64,000 bases of DNA from Varanus komodoensis (taxonomy: Eukaryota > Chordata > Lepidosauria > Squamata > Varanidae). The position numbers and the translations under genes are program-made. The stretch lies in NCBI RefSeq assembly GCF_004798865.1, contig NW_025336087.1:53305146-53369145 (forward strand), given 5' to 3'. A model generated the notes under the pieces. The model saw only the letters and a list, made by a program, of their open reading frames with translations. It was not told the DNA's origin and made no database searches. Positions 48,501-59,902 of this stretch are shown in pieces; the first letter of the stretch is position 1, and every line of letters begins with the position of its first letter.

Positions 48501-49304
48501 TAATTACTGATCACAACCCAAACAGGGCCCCATGGAACTGGTCCACTTCCCCTTCCTTGTTGGCACCAAAGCATCCAAGTGCCACGAGAGAGATTGCAAT
48601 GGACCTTCTCAAGTGGTGCATGTATGATAGGAAAACAACTGGACAAACTGACTTGATTTTTACTATAATTACATTCTCTTTGAAAATATGCATGCATTTT
48701 AAAAGAAAAATACATGTTGAAATGTGCATTGCAAATAGTATTTGAGTACTACATTTAAAAATTCTCAACATGCTTTAATATACATTTGAACGTCTTTTTT
48801 TCTTTCAAAGTGTGCATTTATAGGTGTATTTTATAATATGTTCAAACAGCCAAAAGCTGCACTGCAACCTTCAGAGAAGAAAAAAATCTCACAATCCGGA
48901 TCATCATTACACTGCATTTATATCCTCCCATGTTTGCTCTCCAGAAGCACTTAAAATTAATGGCGAAAACTCCAGTCCACACATTAATCCAAATATGTGG
49001 ATCAGGCTATTCCAGTCAGGAGTTTGCACAATGCTTCTGCCGTCATCCATTGATGGGTGTGTCTTGCCTTCCCTTTGCAGAGCACTCTGATACCTGGGAT
49101 TTTCTCATCCGGCCACAAGGCCCAACTTCAGCCTCTTCTTTTTGAGACTGATACTCGTTCCACCATGCAAAGCACAGCCCTGCCGTCTTTCTTGCCCCAG
49201 TGAAATGACACTGTCGCCACTGCTTAGCTTGTTGTTTGCTTCTTCCACAGTCTGACATGAATTGCCATGTTTTAAGGTCACGGGATGCATGTGCAGAGGA
49301 ACCA

Positions 49305-49388
49305 AAAGTGGGACGGCACAAGAAGCTGCCTGACAATGAGTCAGGCCTTTGTTCCATCTAGCCCAGTATTGTCTGCAGATATGAGTTA
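49305..49388 (-). mobile_element. CR1-type LINE 3' tail fragment
   Basis: 'acaagaagctgcctgacaat', 'gagtcaggcctttgttccat' and 'ctagcccagtattgtctgca' are the reverse of a CR1 3' UTR common in squamates (tail 'cttctt', then 'tggaccaatggtctgactcag'). Confidence 0.6.
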
Positions 49389-51434
49389 TTTCCACCATTT
49401 ATTTCCGGTATAGATTTTGAGTGTGAGAACAAATACCAGAGTGTTTCAGAAGGTCTGATCAGTTTACCAGTCAGGATGAATGAGTGTGTGTGATGAAACC
49501 CAGGGCATATTGGTCCACAGTGATTTAACATGGTGCTGAACCCTGCCCTGGTTATAAATCAACGATAGGCCAGCAACATCCTTTCTCTAAGAAGACATAC
49601 AATATTTACTAGAAAGCATTACTTGGCTTTTTATATCTATGAAGCAGCTGGAATAGGGAAATGGATTCCATTCACTCCTGGCTGAGCATATAATACCACC
49701 TGAACATAATTAACAGCTTTGACTTATAAAGGCTTCCATGCTCAGCTGGAGTTCCTGATAGAGAACGTCTCTAGGTATGAACACACACACACCACCATCA
49801 GCATCAGAGGCCCTCCCCCAAGGGCTTCCTCTGAGGAAGGCTTGGTGGATGGCAGTGAGGCAGAGATCCTTTTGGTGGTGGCCCTCAGGCTGTGGGGTGC
49901 TGTCCTAGATAAGTCCTTGTGGTGCCAACATGGTCGTATTTCTGGTGCCTTTCCTCCACTCCCAGTTCTTTGACAACCTATGATAGTGCATTTTAGGTTG
50001 TTTGCTTTTTCAGGTCCTTGCTAATTCTTTCAATTTGCTTTAAATTCTTGAAGTGCAGAAGGTTTTCTTTTATGCTTTATTATGCTGTGACCCAGTTAGA
50101 GAGCTTTGGTTATTGGGTGCCAGAGAAATGTAATGAATGAACTATCTCATGACTAAATCTGTGGATTTTGATGGAGCAAACTTTCAGACTACTAAGCTTA
50201 GGATTTCAACCTGATTTTAGTTTCCAGTTTATAATTCAGTAATCCTTTGTATGGGAAGGCTACCGTCCCGTTGTTCCTTCAAACAATTGTAATGACTCAG
50301 TGCTGGCCTGGGTTTGGTACAGGCTACTAGTCACATTGAGTTTCTGTCCCTCATGCTGGCTTTCTCTCTGATAACACAGCTTGATCTGTAGTGGCATTTG
50401 TATGCACATGGACTTGTAGATGAAAAATAAGGTGATCTAATTCAAGGATGAAGTTGTCCTTCTAACCCTCGATTTGGCTCTTGTGTTAGAATGCCTAAAA
50501 AAATTACCGTAGCTACACAGATATTAGTCCAGGTTTTTTGACAAAGTAAGAGGCTCCCTAAATATATGTTACCCCATAATAAAGAATTAAATGTAGTTGT
50601 ATTAATTGATTTCTGTTCCATGTCAACTGTGGTGGCCTGTTTAAAAATGCAGTTTTGCTTAAATGCAGGACTTTTGAGTGACATCTCTGATAGCAGAAGG
50701 AAGTCAGAAACTATTTAAGGAAGGATATACAAAAGCAGTTCTCTAAATTAGATTGGATGACTTGGACTATTTTGCTTAATGTACCAAACAGTCATCAGGT
50801 GATGCTGTTGAGCTTCTACCTGTCGTGCCTGGCTTAGAAACAATATCCTGAATGTGAAAGACTTTGTATTCCATTTCCCCTTGCCCGCTTGATTGTGTGG
50901 CATTAATAGCAAGAACCAATTTAATGCCTTGAGTTTATTTATGCACTTTCCTTTGCACTTGGCTCCTGCATTGCTTGTAAGCCCTTGAAGAAGCTGAAGC
51001 ACAGGCTTCCTGACGAAGGAAGGGCATTCAGATGGTCAGATATCCTGCTCTCCCGTGACTAGCCTTTTGAGGCTGACTGAGAGATTGACAAGCTAATACC
51101 CATTCTTTCTACAGCCAAGGGACTGATTATAGCTTGACAACCAGGGAGACAGAGTTTTTAAAATTTATTTTTCCAGATATGAAAATGACAGGCTGGCTCA
51201 TCCATCATGTGCATTAGGCAGGTTCTCCACATGTGATGTTTAGAGTAGCATCCAATCAGTGATGCCCTGCTCAAAGTTGAAGTTCAAGTGCTCACCAGGA
51301 GGGACCGCATAGCTACATCCCCAAGGACAGCCCAAAATTTCCAGTAGTTATGTTGGTCTGTGTCAGCACTAGTTCCATCTCCAGCAAGAACAGGTCTTGG
51401 ATAAAGCTCAATTTTAATTCACGACTGGTCCATC
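49389..51434. other. Unassigned DNA
   Basis: I see no gene or recognisable element. Confidence 0.5.
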
Positions 51435-51500
51435 AGAAATTATTATTTATTACTTATCAAAAGCTTTTATAGACCGCCCACTACAAGCGTCTTGGGACTA
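51435..51500 (-). mobile_element. LINE 3' tail fragment (L2-like)
   Basis: 'attattatttattacttatc' followed by 'aaaagcttttatagaccgcc' is the reverse of a LINE tail of the 'ggcggtctataaaa ... aataaataata' type. Confidence 0.55.
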
Positions 51501-52544
51501 GTTTGCATTGCCACAAGGATAGCAAGCAATTATGTATTATTCCTGGGAAAATTCATTTCCCTGCATCTGCAAGGCTGGCAGACAGACGCTCTGAGGGACA
51601 AGGACCCTTGAGAAGGGTGGCGCACGATGCTCCCCAAAACGTTCCGGCAGCTCGAGCCTGTGGTCCTGGCTACACTGCAGTGCTGCATACAATGCTAATC
51701 GCCACTGTTGCAGCTACAAGCTCTTGACCTTAGTCGATGCGTTTAATGATCCTGATCATCATATCCTCCTGGCATCCATATTGTAAGCTGTGCTAGGCAG
51801 TGTGGGCAAGATTCAGAGAATGCAGCGTGGCTTCCCTGCAGCACTATCACGTTCACTATTCGTTAGTTATTAGCGATTTGTACTGGAGTCTTTTTCCAGC
51901 GCATGCAGCTTGTCATATCAAGACCTGATTATGAAAGTTTCCTTTGATTCAAATCAGGTTTGCTATGCAGGAAGGGAGGTTCCTGTTCAAGCAACATCAC
52001 ACCCTCCAGGTGGGCTTCTGCTTCAGGGCCAGCATCAAGCATAGGCTTGGTTGGGTACCTGCCAAGAACAAACTGTCTGGATCAGTTGTGTTGGTCCCCA
52101 GCTCCTTTCAGCTCCAGCCAGAATGGCCAATGGAATTTGTAGGCCAAAGCATGACTTCGGTTATGGAAGTTTGATCTCATGCATCACCATACTTCTGGCT
52201 TTGGCATAAGGCCATGTCAGAAAGACATTACTGAACATGATACCCTGCACAGCTTGTCTCAGGGCTTCCCCTGCTCTTCCCACATCCTAGATATGGATCT
52301 ATGTGCCAATGGTTTAAGGAATAAGAGGAGGCAGTGGCTCTGCAGATACCAGATGCGTGCAGCATCCCCTGCCGGACACTGCTTCCACGCGTGGGACCTT
52401 GCCCCAGCCCAGGCAGAGCTGCCACCCTGGCGGCAGAGTCCAGGTCCGAGGAGGAGGGGATCGCGTCTGGGCCAGCGGAGGTCAACAGTAGGCTGGACCG
52501 TGCAGCGCGACCTCCCCCTGCCTGGGGAACAGTGGGGAGGGGGA
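51501..52544. other. Unassigned DNA beside the inverted duplication
   Basis: I see no gene. It holds a 45-bp diverged fragment of the duplicated segment (52012-52056), a possible hAT-like fragment near 52105-52160 ('agccagaatggccaatgg'), and a GC-rich block at 52330-52544 with open frames but no domain. Confidence 0.5.
52012..52056 (+). repeat. Older partial copy of the duplicated segment's core
   Basis: 'gggcttctgcttcagggcca' continuing 'gcatcaagcataggcttggt' matches 60273-60317 with about five differences. It has the same orientation as the right arm and is inverted relative to the left arm at about 53137-53181. Confidence 0.7.
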
Positions 52545-53551
52545 GAGGCATTGGAGGCTGCACAGCTCGTCCTACCTGGCCGTGGATTTCCAGGAAAGCC
52601 ACGGGGTGGGCATGAGGGTAACAGTGTCCTCCATGATGATCATCCCCTGTAAATGGAGTGCCGCCTCTGAGCCGGGATGCTTCATTCGGCTCTCTTCAGC
52701 AGGAGGTGACCATTCTGAGTCAGATAAACCAATGTGTGTAACAGGCTGCCAAAACTCTGAAGTATTCTCTGTTTGTGATGCACCTGATGCTGCCACAACC
52801 CACAAGCAAGTTGTGTGCAGGGCAGCCCTGTGACACAGGAGGCCTGAGCCATTTCAGCTCCCTGATTTGGAGGGCCTGTCGGTGAGAGTCCCACCATGAA
52901 TCTCCCTTCTCACCACCATGATCATGAGCTAACGTTGATCCCCCCATCTTCTTGCTCAGCATTTCCTCTGCTTTCTTGCCAGGGAGCAAGAAGGCCACGG
53001 GACGCCCTGTTCCACCACCAGCAGCTAGGACAGTGCAAGAGGCAGGAGAAGGGACAGGCGGCAATGGTGCAAAAGCGGAGCAAGCTCAGGGCGCTCTCCC
53101 CAGTGGGCCCCTGCGGGAGTGTGGGCACTCAGCAGGTGCCAACCAAGCCTGCGCTTGATGCTGGCCCCGAAGCAGAAGCCCAGCCGCAGAAGCCCAGCCT
53201 CGCCCAACAGGCAGCGCCTGCATTCCCCCGGCACGGCCTGCTCTTCACACCTGCTTAATTGTGTCCCCTGAGAATCCTGCCAGGCTCCGCTCAGGACATC
53301 GTGCCACCCCACCCGGCCACCAGCACCACGCGAAGGAGCAGGCTGCCAAAGGGCAGGAAAGGTATTTTGACGTGCGAGATGGGAAATCACAGAAGTCTCG
53401 CCCCTCATCCTGAGCCGTAAATATGAAAGATCAGAGGAATACCTCGCCATTTACTGTCCTCTCATAACACCCCAAATCAGCTGGCGGAGGCGGGTGCTTC
53501 ACCGTAGGCCCAGCCCCATTCATTGCAGTGTGCAAACCAGCTGCGCTGCTT
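52545..53551 (-). repeat. Left arm of 1,007-bp inverted duplication
   Basis: Reverse complement of 59903-60909. By eye I count about 28 differences, including two single-base length changes that cancel, giving about 97% identity. Similarity starts at 'gaggcattggaggctgcaca' and stops after 'ccagctgcgctgctt'; the flanks outside do not match. No terminal inverted repeats or target duplications were found, so I cannot say whether it moved as an element or by segmental duplication. It carries a 141-codon open frame on the minus strand (53025-53450) with no domain I recognise. Confidence 0.93.
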
Positions 53552-53589
53552 CACTCAGTCTTGTCAAGACTCTTGTTGTCCCTGCTGTT

Positions 53590-53685
53590 TTCGCCCCACC
53601 TTTCTTCCTCTTGCAAGGTGCCCAAGGTGGCTTATATGGTTCTCCTCCCCATCTTCTTCTCCTGACAGATGGCCCAAATGTAAAC
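53590..53685 (-). mobile_element. tRNA-derived SINE, 3' fragment
   Basis: 'cgccccacctttcttcctct' and 'tgcccaaggtggcttatatg' are the reverse of the 3' end of the SINE at 10040-10262 ('gccgctttgggt ... gaaaggcgggg'). Confidence 0.6.
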
Positions 53686-54469
53686 AAACACAAATTGAAA
53701 TCTAGAGCACTGATTGGTATTTGTGCCGTCTTTCTCCCTGTGGCTCAGGAAAGGCAGAGATTATCTCACTTCCTCTATAGTTCCACAATCATTATGTTCT
53801 TGAATTGTTCTTCTCGGTGCTGAAGGCAAAGGCATTTCAAAACAATAGCTAAAGCTTTCCATGAGGCTTTATGTATCCTTTACAAGAAGGATGCATTCTT
53901 TTGCGTTATCTTCTCATATTAGCTAGTTCCCAGTGCCTTCCTTAGGTGGCAGGAGCACACAATCAGCAGGAAAGCACACAAGGACTAAAGGTTTAAAGAA
54001 ATTAGGAAACGTTGTTGCTTAGCTTTCTTAACAACAAAACAAAAATAGCTGGCTGTTGTCTCATAAAAAAGAAATCTTTCGACCTTAAAGGATTAACAAG
54101 TCTTGTTATGCTCAGGCATAGCACAATCCTGTCCATAGGACTAAACTTTGCCAGGTGCTGCCATTGAATCAACATGTGAGCAATAAAGTCTCATCTAACT
54201 TAAAAAAAAAGTCTCCCAGGAGTTATTTAAAATGGAATTTTCCTAATGATGCTGTGATGCGCAACTGTCTTACTGGGGTGAGTGTGAGGGAGAGACCTCC
54301 AAAGGGATTGCAAGAGGGCAACTATTTCCAGCACTTCTTTCCCGCTGCCTAGAAGTTGTCCAGGGTGCCCCGTGGCGGTGAAGCTGGACTTCAGCACCAT
54401 GGAGAGCTGCTGTTCCTGTAAAGCCCTGAAGAAAAGCTGCAGGGGATGACGAGCTCCACAGACTAGGAG

Positions 54470-54490
54470 CTGCCTGCCTGCCTGCCTGCC
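54470..54490. repeat. (CTGC)n microsatellite
   Basis: About five tetranucleotide units. Confidence 0.9.
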
Positions 54491-56860
54491 CTGGACGGCA
54501 AGCTGGCCAACAGATGGAAGTGGCAGGTTTCTCCGGGGAGCAGGGAAGAAGGTTGCGTCCCATTGCAGAAGCTGGTGCTAGGGCAAGTCTGTTCTTGCTT
54601 TGAAGTCTGTGCAGTGAATAGGCCGCTGACACCCAGCTCCATCTCTCCTTTCCTCAGATCCCAGACAATGGAAAGTCTGGCCAATTGCTGTGCCTGCTAC
54701 AAAGGGCTTGGTGCAGTGTAACATATTGAAAATTAATTGGGGCAAGACAGAACATTGCCTCTTGGGGAAAATTGTCTGATTTGGGTGTGGGACAGGTAAA
54801 TGTGATGTACAAGCATTTTGCTTCTGTTTGCAAATAAAGTGAGTATGTCTTGTTCACAATCCCAAATGGGAACACAAGCAGGAGCACAATTCTTGTGTTG
54901 TGTTTCCTAATCTTGCATTCATATTCAAACATGCACACTCATTCAAGCAATGCACTTCTGAAAATCTGACCCTACACAATAACTTCATGATCCTTAATCT
55001 TGTTCATGCTTATAAATGATTACTCTGCCTAGGATCCTAACTTTCCTTCTGCCAATGGAGCTGAGTCTGGAGTGGAATGGGCTTTTCTATCTTTGCCTAT
55101 CCTCTGCAAAATCCAGTACCCCTTATAACATGTTCTGGGGTTGTGTGTGCATTTTTTCCTAGCACAAGTTCATGTTCTCCCATTTCTGCCTCCCTTTGCA
55201 AAAAGGGAAAGTTTTTTTAAAAAATTAATACCAAAAAACACATATATATATGTCTCCATATTTTCCCAATATGCACATTTTCTCTAATACATATCTTTTC
55301 CATATAACGTTCTCTAATCTGTGCATTTTCATTTTTTTAAAAAAAATCAGAGAGCTGCACTTCAAATTTGCATGAAAACCAAAGGACAATTATGTTCCAG
55401 CTCATATATTACTTAGAGGGTATGAAATAGGTCAGTTTATATGCAAATGGAAACCAAACTGCAGGCAGGGATTGGACTTGTTGGAAACTGGCCCCCTTCT
55501 GTGGACAGGGGCTGATGTGTGGTCCAAGCCAGGTCACCAGTTGACATAACGCTTTACACTGGTCCAACTCATCTGCAGGACAGGAGGTTAAGCCTTGCAA
55601 AAAGGTGCGTTTGTGATGTGGTTTGGAGGAAGAGTGCCCACGGCAAGGAGCAAAGGGTGGGGTGAAGATTGTTGTCCATCTTTAATGGATGCTTCCTATG
55701 AAAAGGGACCTAAACATAAATATACTGAAGCATGTTTTATTGAATGTTAGATAGTTTTGGAAAAATCTACTGTCTGGAAAAGTATGCAAACAGCATGCCA
55801 AACAGCTAGAAGCAAATGAAAAGTGATCTGCGTGTGTGCGTGCGTGAGTGTCAGTGGGCATGTGCACAAGCTGGGGAAGTGGGTGCGACCATCGGAATCA
55901 AAAGAAGATTTTAAAAATCAGATGGCAGGATGCCCTTCCATTCCTATTGTGCGCACATAGGAACCTTGAGAACCTATCAATGAGCCACTCAAAAGGGGCT
56001 CATCTGTTCGCAGAATCACAAAATGTGTTTTCAAAGGGATGGAAGATCCATCACAATGGAAGCAACTCCCCTCAGGCATCCAGATCACAAAGACTCACAG
56101 CCCTGCACTCACAGCAAACCCATGTGTGAGCTTTCACGGTGTTGTGCATTTTATGTATCTATTTTCCGCACCCCAAAGCCTGGGAACTCAGGAGGGAAGG
56201 CCCAGGCTCCCCGAGGGGCTGGAGCTGGCAAGGTCCTAAGTGCTGCGCTTGAAATGGATCGTGGTTATGACATCTCACACATCATGGAGGTGAGGCAGGA
56301 GGGAAGAGGCAGGAAATGGTCCCATAGTCTCTGAAAATAAATGAACACTGAGGGCCTTGACGGACTTACCCTGAAGTCTATACACCTGTATACTTTCCTC
56401 TCCAAAAGGAGGTTGTTAAAGCCTTAGAAATTCCTCCTTGAAAATGGAGACTTCCACTTTGACAGATCCCTTGAAGGTGAATTACTGCCTAAACAGGATC
56501 CCCAGAAGTTTGGCAAGTCCCTGAGATGCTAGGGACGTCTTGGGGATGCTTGCAAAACTGTGGGGATACCTGGGACACATGTTCTTCCTCGCCCCCACAA
56601 AAAACAAACCCAAGGACCTTTCTGCAAAGGATAGATCACTTAGCTTCTGACAGCTGTCAAACGCTTCCAAAGGGGGATGCAAACATGTGCACTCATGAAA
56701 GACTGTTCTCAGGGAGAGCACCTGCTGGACTTCGCCCTGCCTAGTAAACACCCTGCCCACCCAGGCTCCCCACTGCCAATTCTATGAAACTGCAGTCACC
56801 TATAGTTGCACAAGGCTAGACAAATGTCCTTTTAGTTGTAGATGTTTGCAAAAGTTAGGG

Positions 56861-56914
56861 GCATGCATGCACGCGCGTGCACCCACACCCACACACACAC
56901 ACACGAGAGAGAGA
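56861..56914. repeat. Alternating purine-pyrimidine run, (CA)n(GA)n
   Basis: 'gcatgcatgcacgcgcgtgc' then CA repeats and a short GA run. Such runs can adopt Z-DNA. Confidence 0.85.
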
Positions 56915-57119
56915 TGGCAATCACGACCAACTTCTCCAAGGTACTCCAAGGATCTTTAGAAGAACAGCTTGTAGCTCTCAAAAGAGTGGATCATGAAAAC
57001 CAGTTTGAAAGCTGACTTTCACATATGAATTAAATTTTCATTAAAGAGTCACCCACACATGTGCACACACACAAAACACACAAAGAATTGTAGCAGTTTG
57101 GGTTAACCTATGATAGGTC

Positions 57120-57310
57120 CTGTTGTCTGAGTCTGGACAACATGACAACCCATGGTGGATTAAAAAGACCCTACTACAATTATGGGTTGTCAAGGTGGCT
57201 TATAAATCAAACATAAGCCACCCTGACTAAGCCATGGTGTGTTGTCATGGTAAGACAACCCACCATGGTTTACAAACCATGATTTGTTATTGTGCCGTGT
57301 GAACTCAATC
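57120..57310. mobile_element. Foldback (MITE-like) repeat
   Basis: Dense inverted repeats: 57232-57246 'ccatggtgtgttgtc' pairs with 57254-57268 'gacaacccaccatgg' (one mismatch, 7-base loop), and 57194-57203 'ggtggcttat' pairs with 57213-57222 'ataagccacc' (perfect, 9-base loop). 'ccatggt' and 'gttgtc' motifs recur throughout. I recall similar 'aaccatgg/ccatggtt' foldback repeats in lizard genomes, but not their class. Confidence 0.6.
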
Positions 57311-58289
57311 AATGGCACTTCCGTCTGAGTGGACATATATAAGATCGTGCTGTTAGTCTGCAATCTTGAACAATGAAGAGAGCAGGATATCTCTCTATGT
57401 AAATGCATATGGGGCGGCACTCTTCAGATACAATTCAGTGTAAGCACCCCCTGAATGTACATGCAGTAAAAGCCCCATACGCTTCTCGCCTAAGCAGTGA
57501 AGAACTCAGCTAATTCCAGAGCTGTTTGTTTCTGATCTTGGCAGGGCAGTGGCACAAGAGCACCCCTTCACGGGACTTCCTGACTTAGTATTTCACCTCT
57601 AGCTTCTTAATAGTCAGACCTCCAGTCTCTGGGTTCTCCACTTTTTACCTGTACATGGCAACAGATGACTTTGAAATAATTCCTCTGGATCCACTATCTA
57701 TTCAAATCTGTCTGCTCACCCACTCCGTTGGAATGAATGGCTTGTGTTCAAATTTAGTCCTACTTAGAACAATTCCATTGAAATGAATGGAACTTAACTT
57801 TGACTAACATTGGCTCAAACCCCAACTTTAGTTAGACCAAGACACTTTTGCAGTACTGCTTTCTCCACATGAGTGAACCCCTTCTGCATTGCCACACTCA
57901 GCTTTTCTTTCTGTCCCTGCTTCAGTGAGCAAACTGTTAAATTTCAAGGTGGCTGTGGAGGCATTCTTGTCTTCTCCCACTCACAAAGCTTTCCATTTGC
58001 TTGCTCTGCGCCTTCTTCCTAATTATGTTGCTTTGCTGTTTTACCTTTAGCTGTTGGTGCTTGTCATTCCAACAAATAAATAGTCCTTTCTCTACCTAAG
58101 CATTCAGTAGTAAACATATTGGCATATTGGTTGCCATCTGGTGTGTATGTGTTTTAAGTGGGCTTTGGAATCAATCAATAATTGACAATGAAACTTAAAA
58201 CATTGGCTTAGTAAGAGTTATTGCTGGTAAATTAAATTCTGAACCTGTGGTAAATCTTTAGCATATGTTTTTATTCTTTCCTTACCAAC
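57311..58289. other. Unassigned DNA with one repeat fragment
   Basis: I see no gene. A dispersed repeat at 57722-57815 is listed separately. Confidence 0.5.
57722..57815 (+). repeat. Dispersed repeat of the 'cttagaac..ccattgaaatgaatgg' type
   Basis: 'tcctacttagaacaattcca' followed by 'ttgaaatgaatggaacttaa' resembles the lizard short dispersed repeat family represented at 35348-35434 or a close relative. Confidence 0.5.
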
Positions 58290-58440
58290 TCTTGCCAGCA
58301 TGGTAGCAAAACAGAACCTCCATATTCAGATGCAGTGTGTCTTTGAGTTAGCAGTTGCCAGGGAACAAAGGCGGGCAGCGGGGAAGGTGTGGCCTCCATG
58401 ACCTGTTTGTGGCTGGCCACTCTTAGGTACAGACCCCCTG
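58290..58440 (+). mobile_element. CR1-type LINE 3' UTR fragment
   Basis: 'gccagcatggtagcaaaaca', 'gaacctccatattcagatgc', 'agttgccagggaacaaaggc' and 'ctgtttgtggctggccactc' follow the 3' UTR of a CR1 subfamily common in lizards. The expected tail ('ggtctgactcag ... cttatgttct') appears only at 58808-58855, suggesting that another repeat (58440-58800) interrupts it. Confidence 0.6.
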
Positions 58441-58545
58441 GTCTCAGTGGTGTAGTGGTACATTTCAATGCTCAGCTGCTCATCATGGCATCCCCCATAA
58501 CTACATCGCTTAGGCATGTCCAGAAATGCAGATGGATGCACTGGT
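58440..58545. repeat. Dispersed repeat sharing a core with 33420-33520
   Basis: 'atggcatcccccataactac' corresponds to 'atgacatcccccataaccat' at 33454. Unknown family, possibly inserted in the CR1 fragment. Confidence 0.4.
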
Positions 58546-58807
58546 GCATCTCTCCCTGTTTATGGGTTCTTCCTAGGATGAATGGGCCTTTTTAGCCATT
58601 CCAAACCAAGCCACACCAAAATGCTTCGCCTGACAACAGGGATAGCTGACAACAAAACCCATTCCCCTCAGCTCCTATTGAGGGCAGCCACCCCATCTCA
58701 GAGGAAACAGGAAACAGGAGCAGTGTGGCAGCCGACAACCCTGCCTCTGCTTTGGAAAGAATCCCAGGACTTCTGCCCTGTGAGCCTGGGCTCCACCACA
58801 CCATGCT

Positions 58808-58855
58808 TGGTCTGACTCAGCCCTGCTCATCATCTTGAGCTTATCTTATGTTCTG
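58808..58855 (+). mobile_element. CR1-type LINE terminal tail
   Basis: 'ttggtctgactcagccctgc' and 'gagcttatcttatgttctga' resemble the end of the CR1 subfamily at 58290-58440. Confidence 0.45.
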
Positions 58856-59902
58856 AGTTGCTGCTTTATTGAGCCAGGTGCTTCCTAAAAGTATAGACAA
58901 AGCAGACCCCCTGCTGTGGAAGCTATTCCTTTCTTCCTCCTACAGATTTTACCTTTGGAAGTCACTTATCAAGCTGCTTATGTGGGATTTGCATGTAGTT
59001 AAAGCCAAGCTCGGTTATGAATAAGCTTCTCTTTTCATACGGTTCTCATTCAACTTCTTTCGGTGGCTTCCTCTACTCCCACGTCCAATGGGCGTTCATT
59101 GTGTTCTCGTATGGTGTGTGCACAATTGTTAAGAGTGATAGGGCTCGAGCTAGTGGAGTTGGTCTCATTTCTTCCCTCTGGAAAGGATTTCATTCTTTTT
59201 AAATAAGAAGCTTGTGCTAATCTTTTCGGTGCTGCAGGACAAAGGCCAGGTACATTCAGGAAAAGAGCGAGAGTGTGTGAGAGGGACCCGAAATGGCGAC
59301 CAGCACAGCAAAGCTGCACAGCTATCCTCGACATATTTCTTCCATGTGAGTGCATAGAGGCTAGGCAAGGAGCAAGCACAGTGTTGAAATTATACAAGAG
59401 CAGCATGAACTGAGCTGAAGAAAAGGTTAATCTAAACCAGGACCTTTGCTAAAAGTATCTTTAAATTGATGCAGAATCAAACACTGAGGTGAGCCGACGA
59501 ATCAGCCTCCTCCTCCTCAGACAGCCAAGGATTCATGTGAAAGGGAAGTCATGTGCCATTTCTGCAGAGTTCCCTGGTACCCTCCCAGTGTGTTAAGCAA
59601 GAGATGTGGGCAGACCTTGTTTTGGATTCCCTGGGCTCAGCTCCCCATGCTCCTCACTGACTTGGGGCTGTGAGGCCAACGCCCTGAGAAGCACAGCAAG
59701 CTCTCAGCTGGAACAGAGCCCTGCAGGACCACTGTGCAAGCAGGTGCCTCTGCCCACACGTGACCTGCAGCCTTTGTGCTTCCGGTTGTGCAGCTGGAGT
59801 TCTGAAAGCATTCGTGGGTTTCCTCTTGGCCTGGCTACCTTTCGAGAACAGTGCTGAGCCTGAGAGGAAGCTTGTGAACAAAAGAAAGCTGAGTTAAAGG
59901 TT
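58856..59902. other. Unassigned DNA
   Basis: I see no gene or recognisable element. Confidence 0.5.

Larger units (their letters stand above)
43170..49304. other. Unassigned DNA, long unique stretch
   Basis: I see no gene I can support. Patches worth noting are 43310-43620 (unique, moderately AT-rich), 45280-45830 (CpG-bearing, open in several frames on both strands but without a domain), a (CA)n run at 46209-46225, a (CCCT)n run at 46382-46402, and a 46-codon acidic protein-like stretch on the minus strand at 48171-48310. A short dispersed-repeat fragment at 44965-44998 ('gtttacctgggagtaaatcc') is from the 35348 family. Confidence 0.45.
53686..57119. other. Unassigned DNA, mostly unique
   Basis: I see no gene. 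It contains a (CTGC)n run at 54470-54490, an AT-rich region at 55200-55370, and an alternating purine-pyrimidine run at 56861-56906. Confidence 0.5.

Noticed and set aside
52105-52160. 'agccagaatggccaatgg' as part of a hAT foldback element
   Set aside because: Only about 40 bp look similar; no matching partner arm was found.
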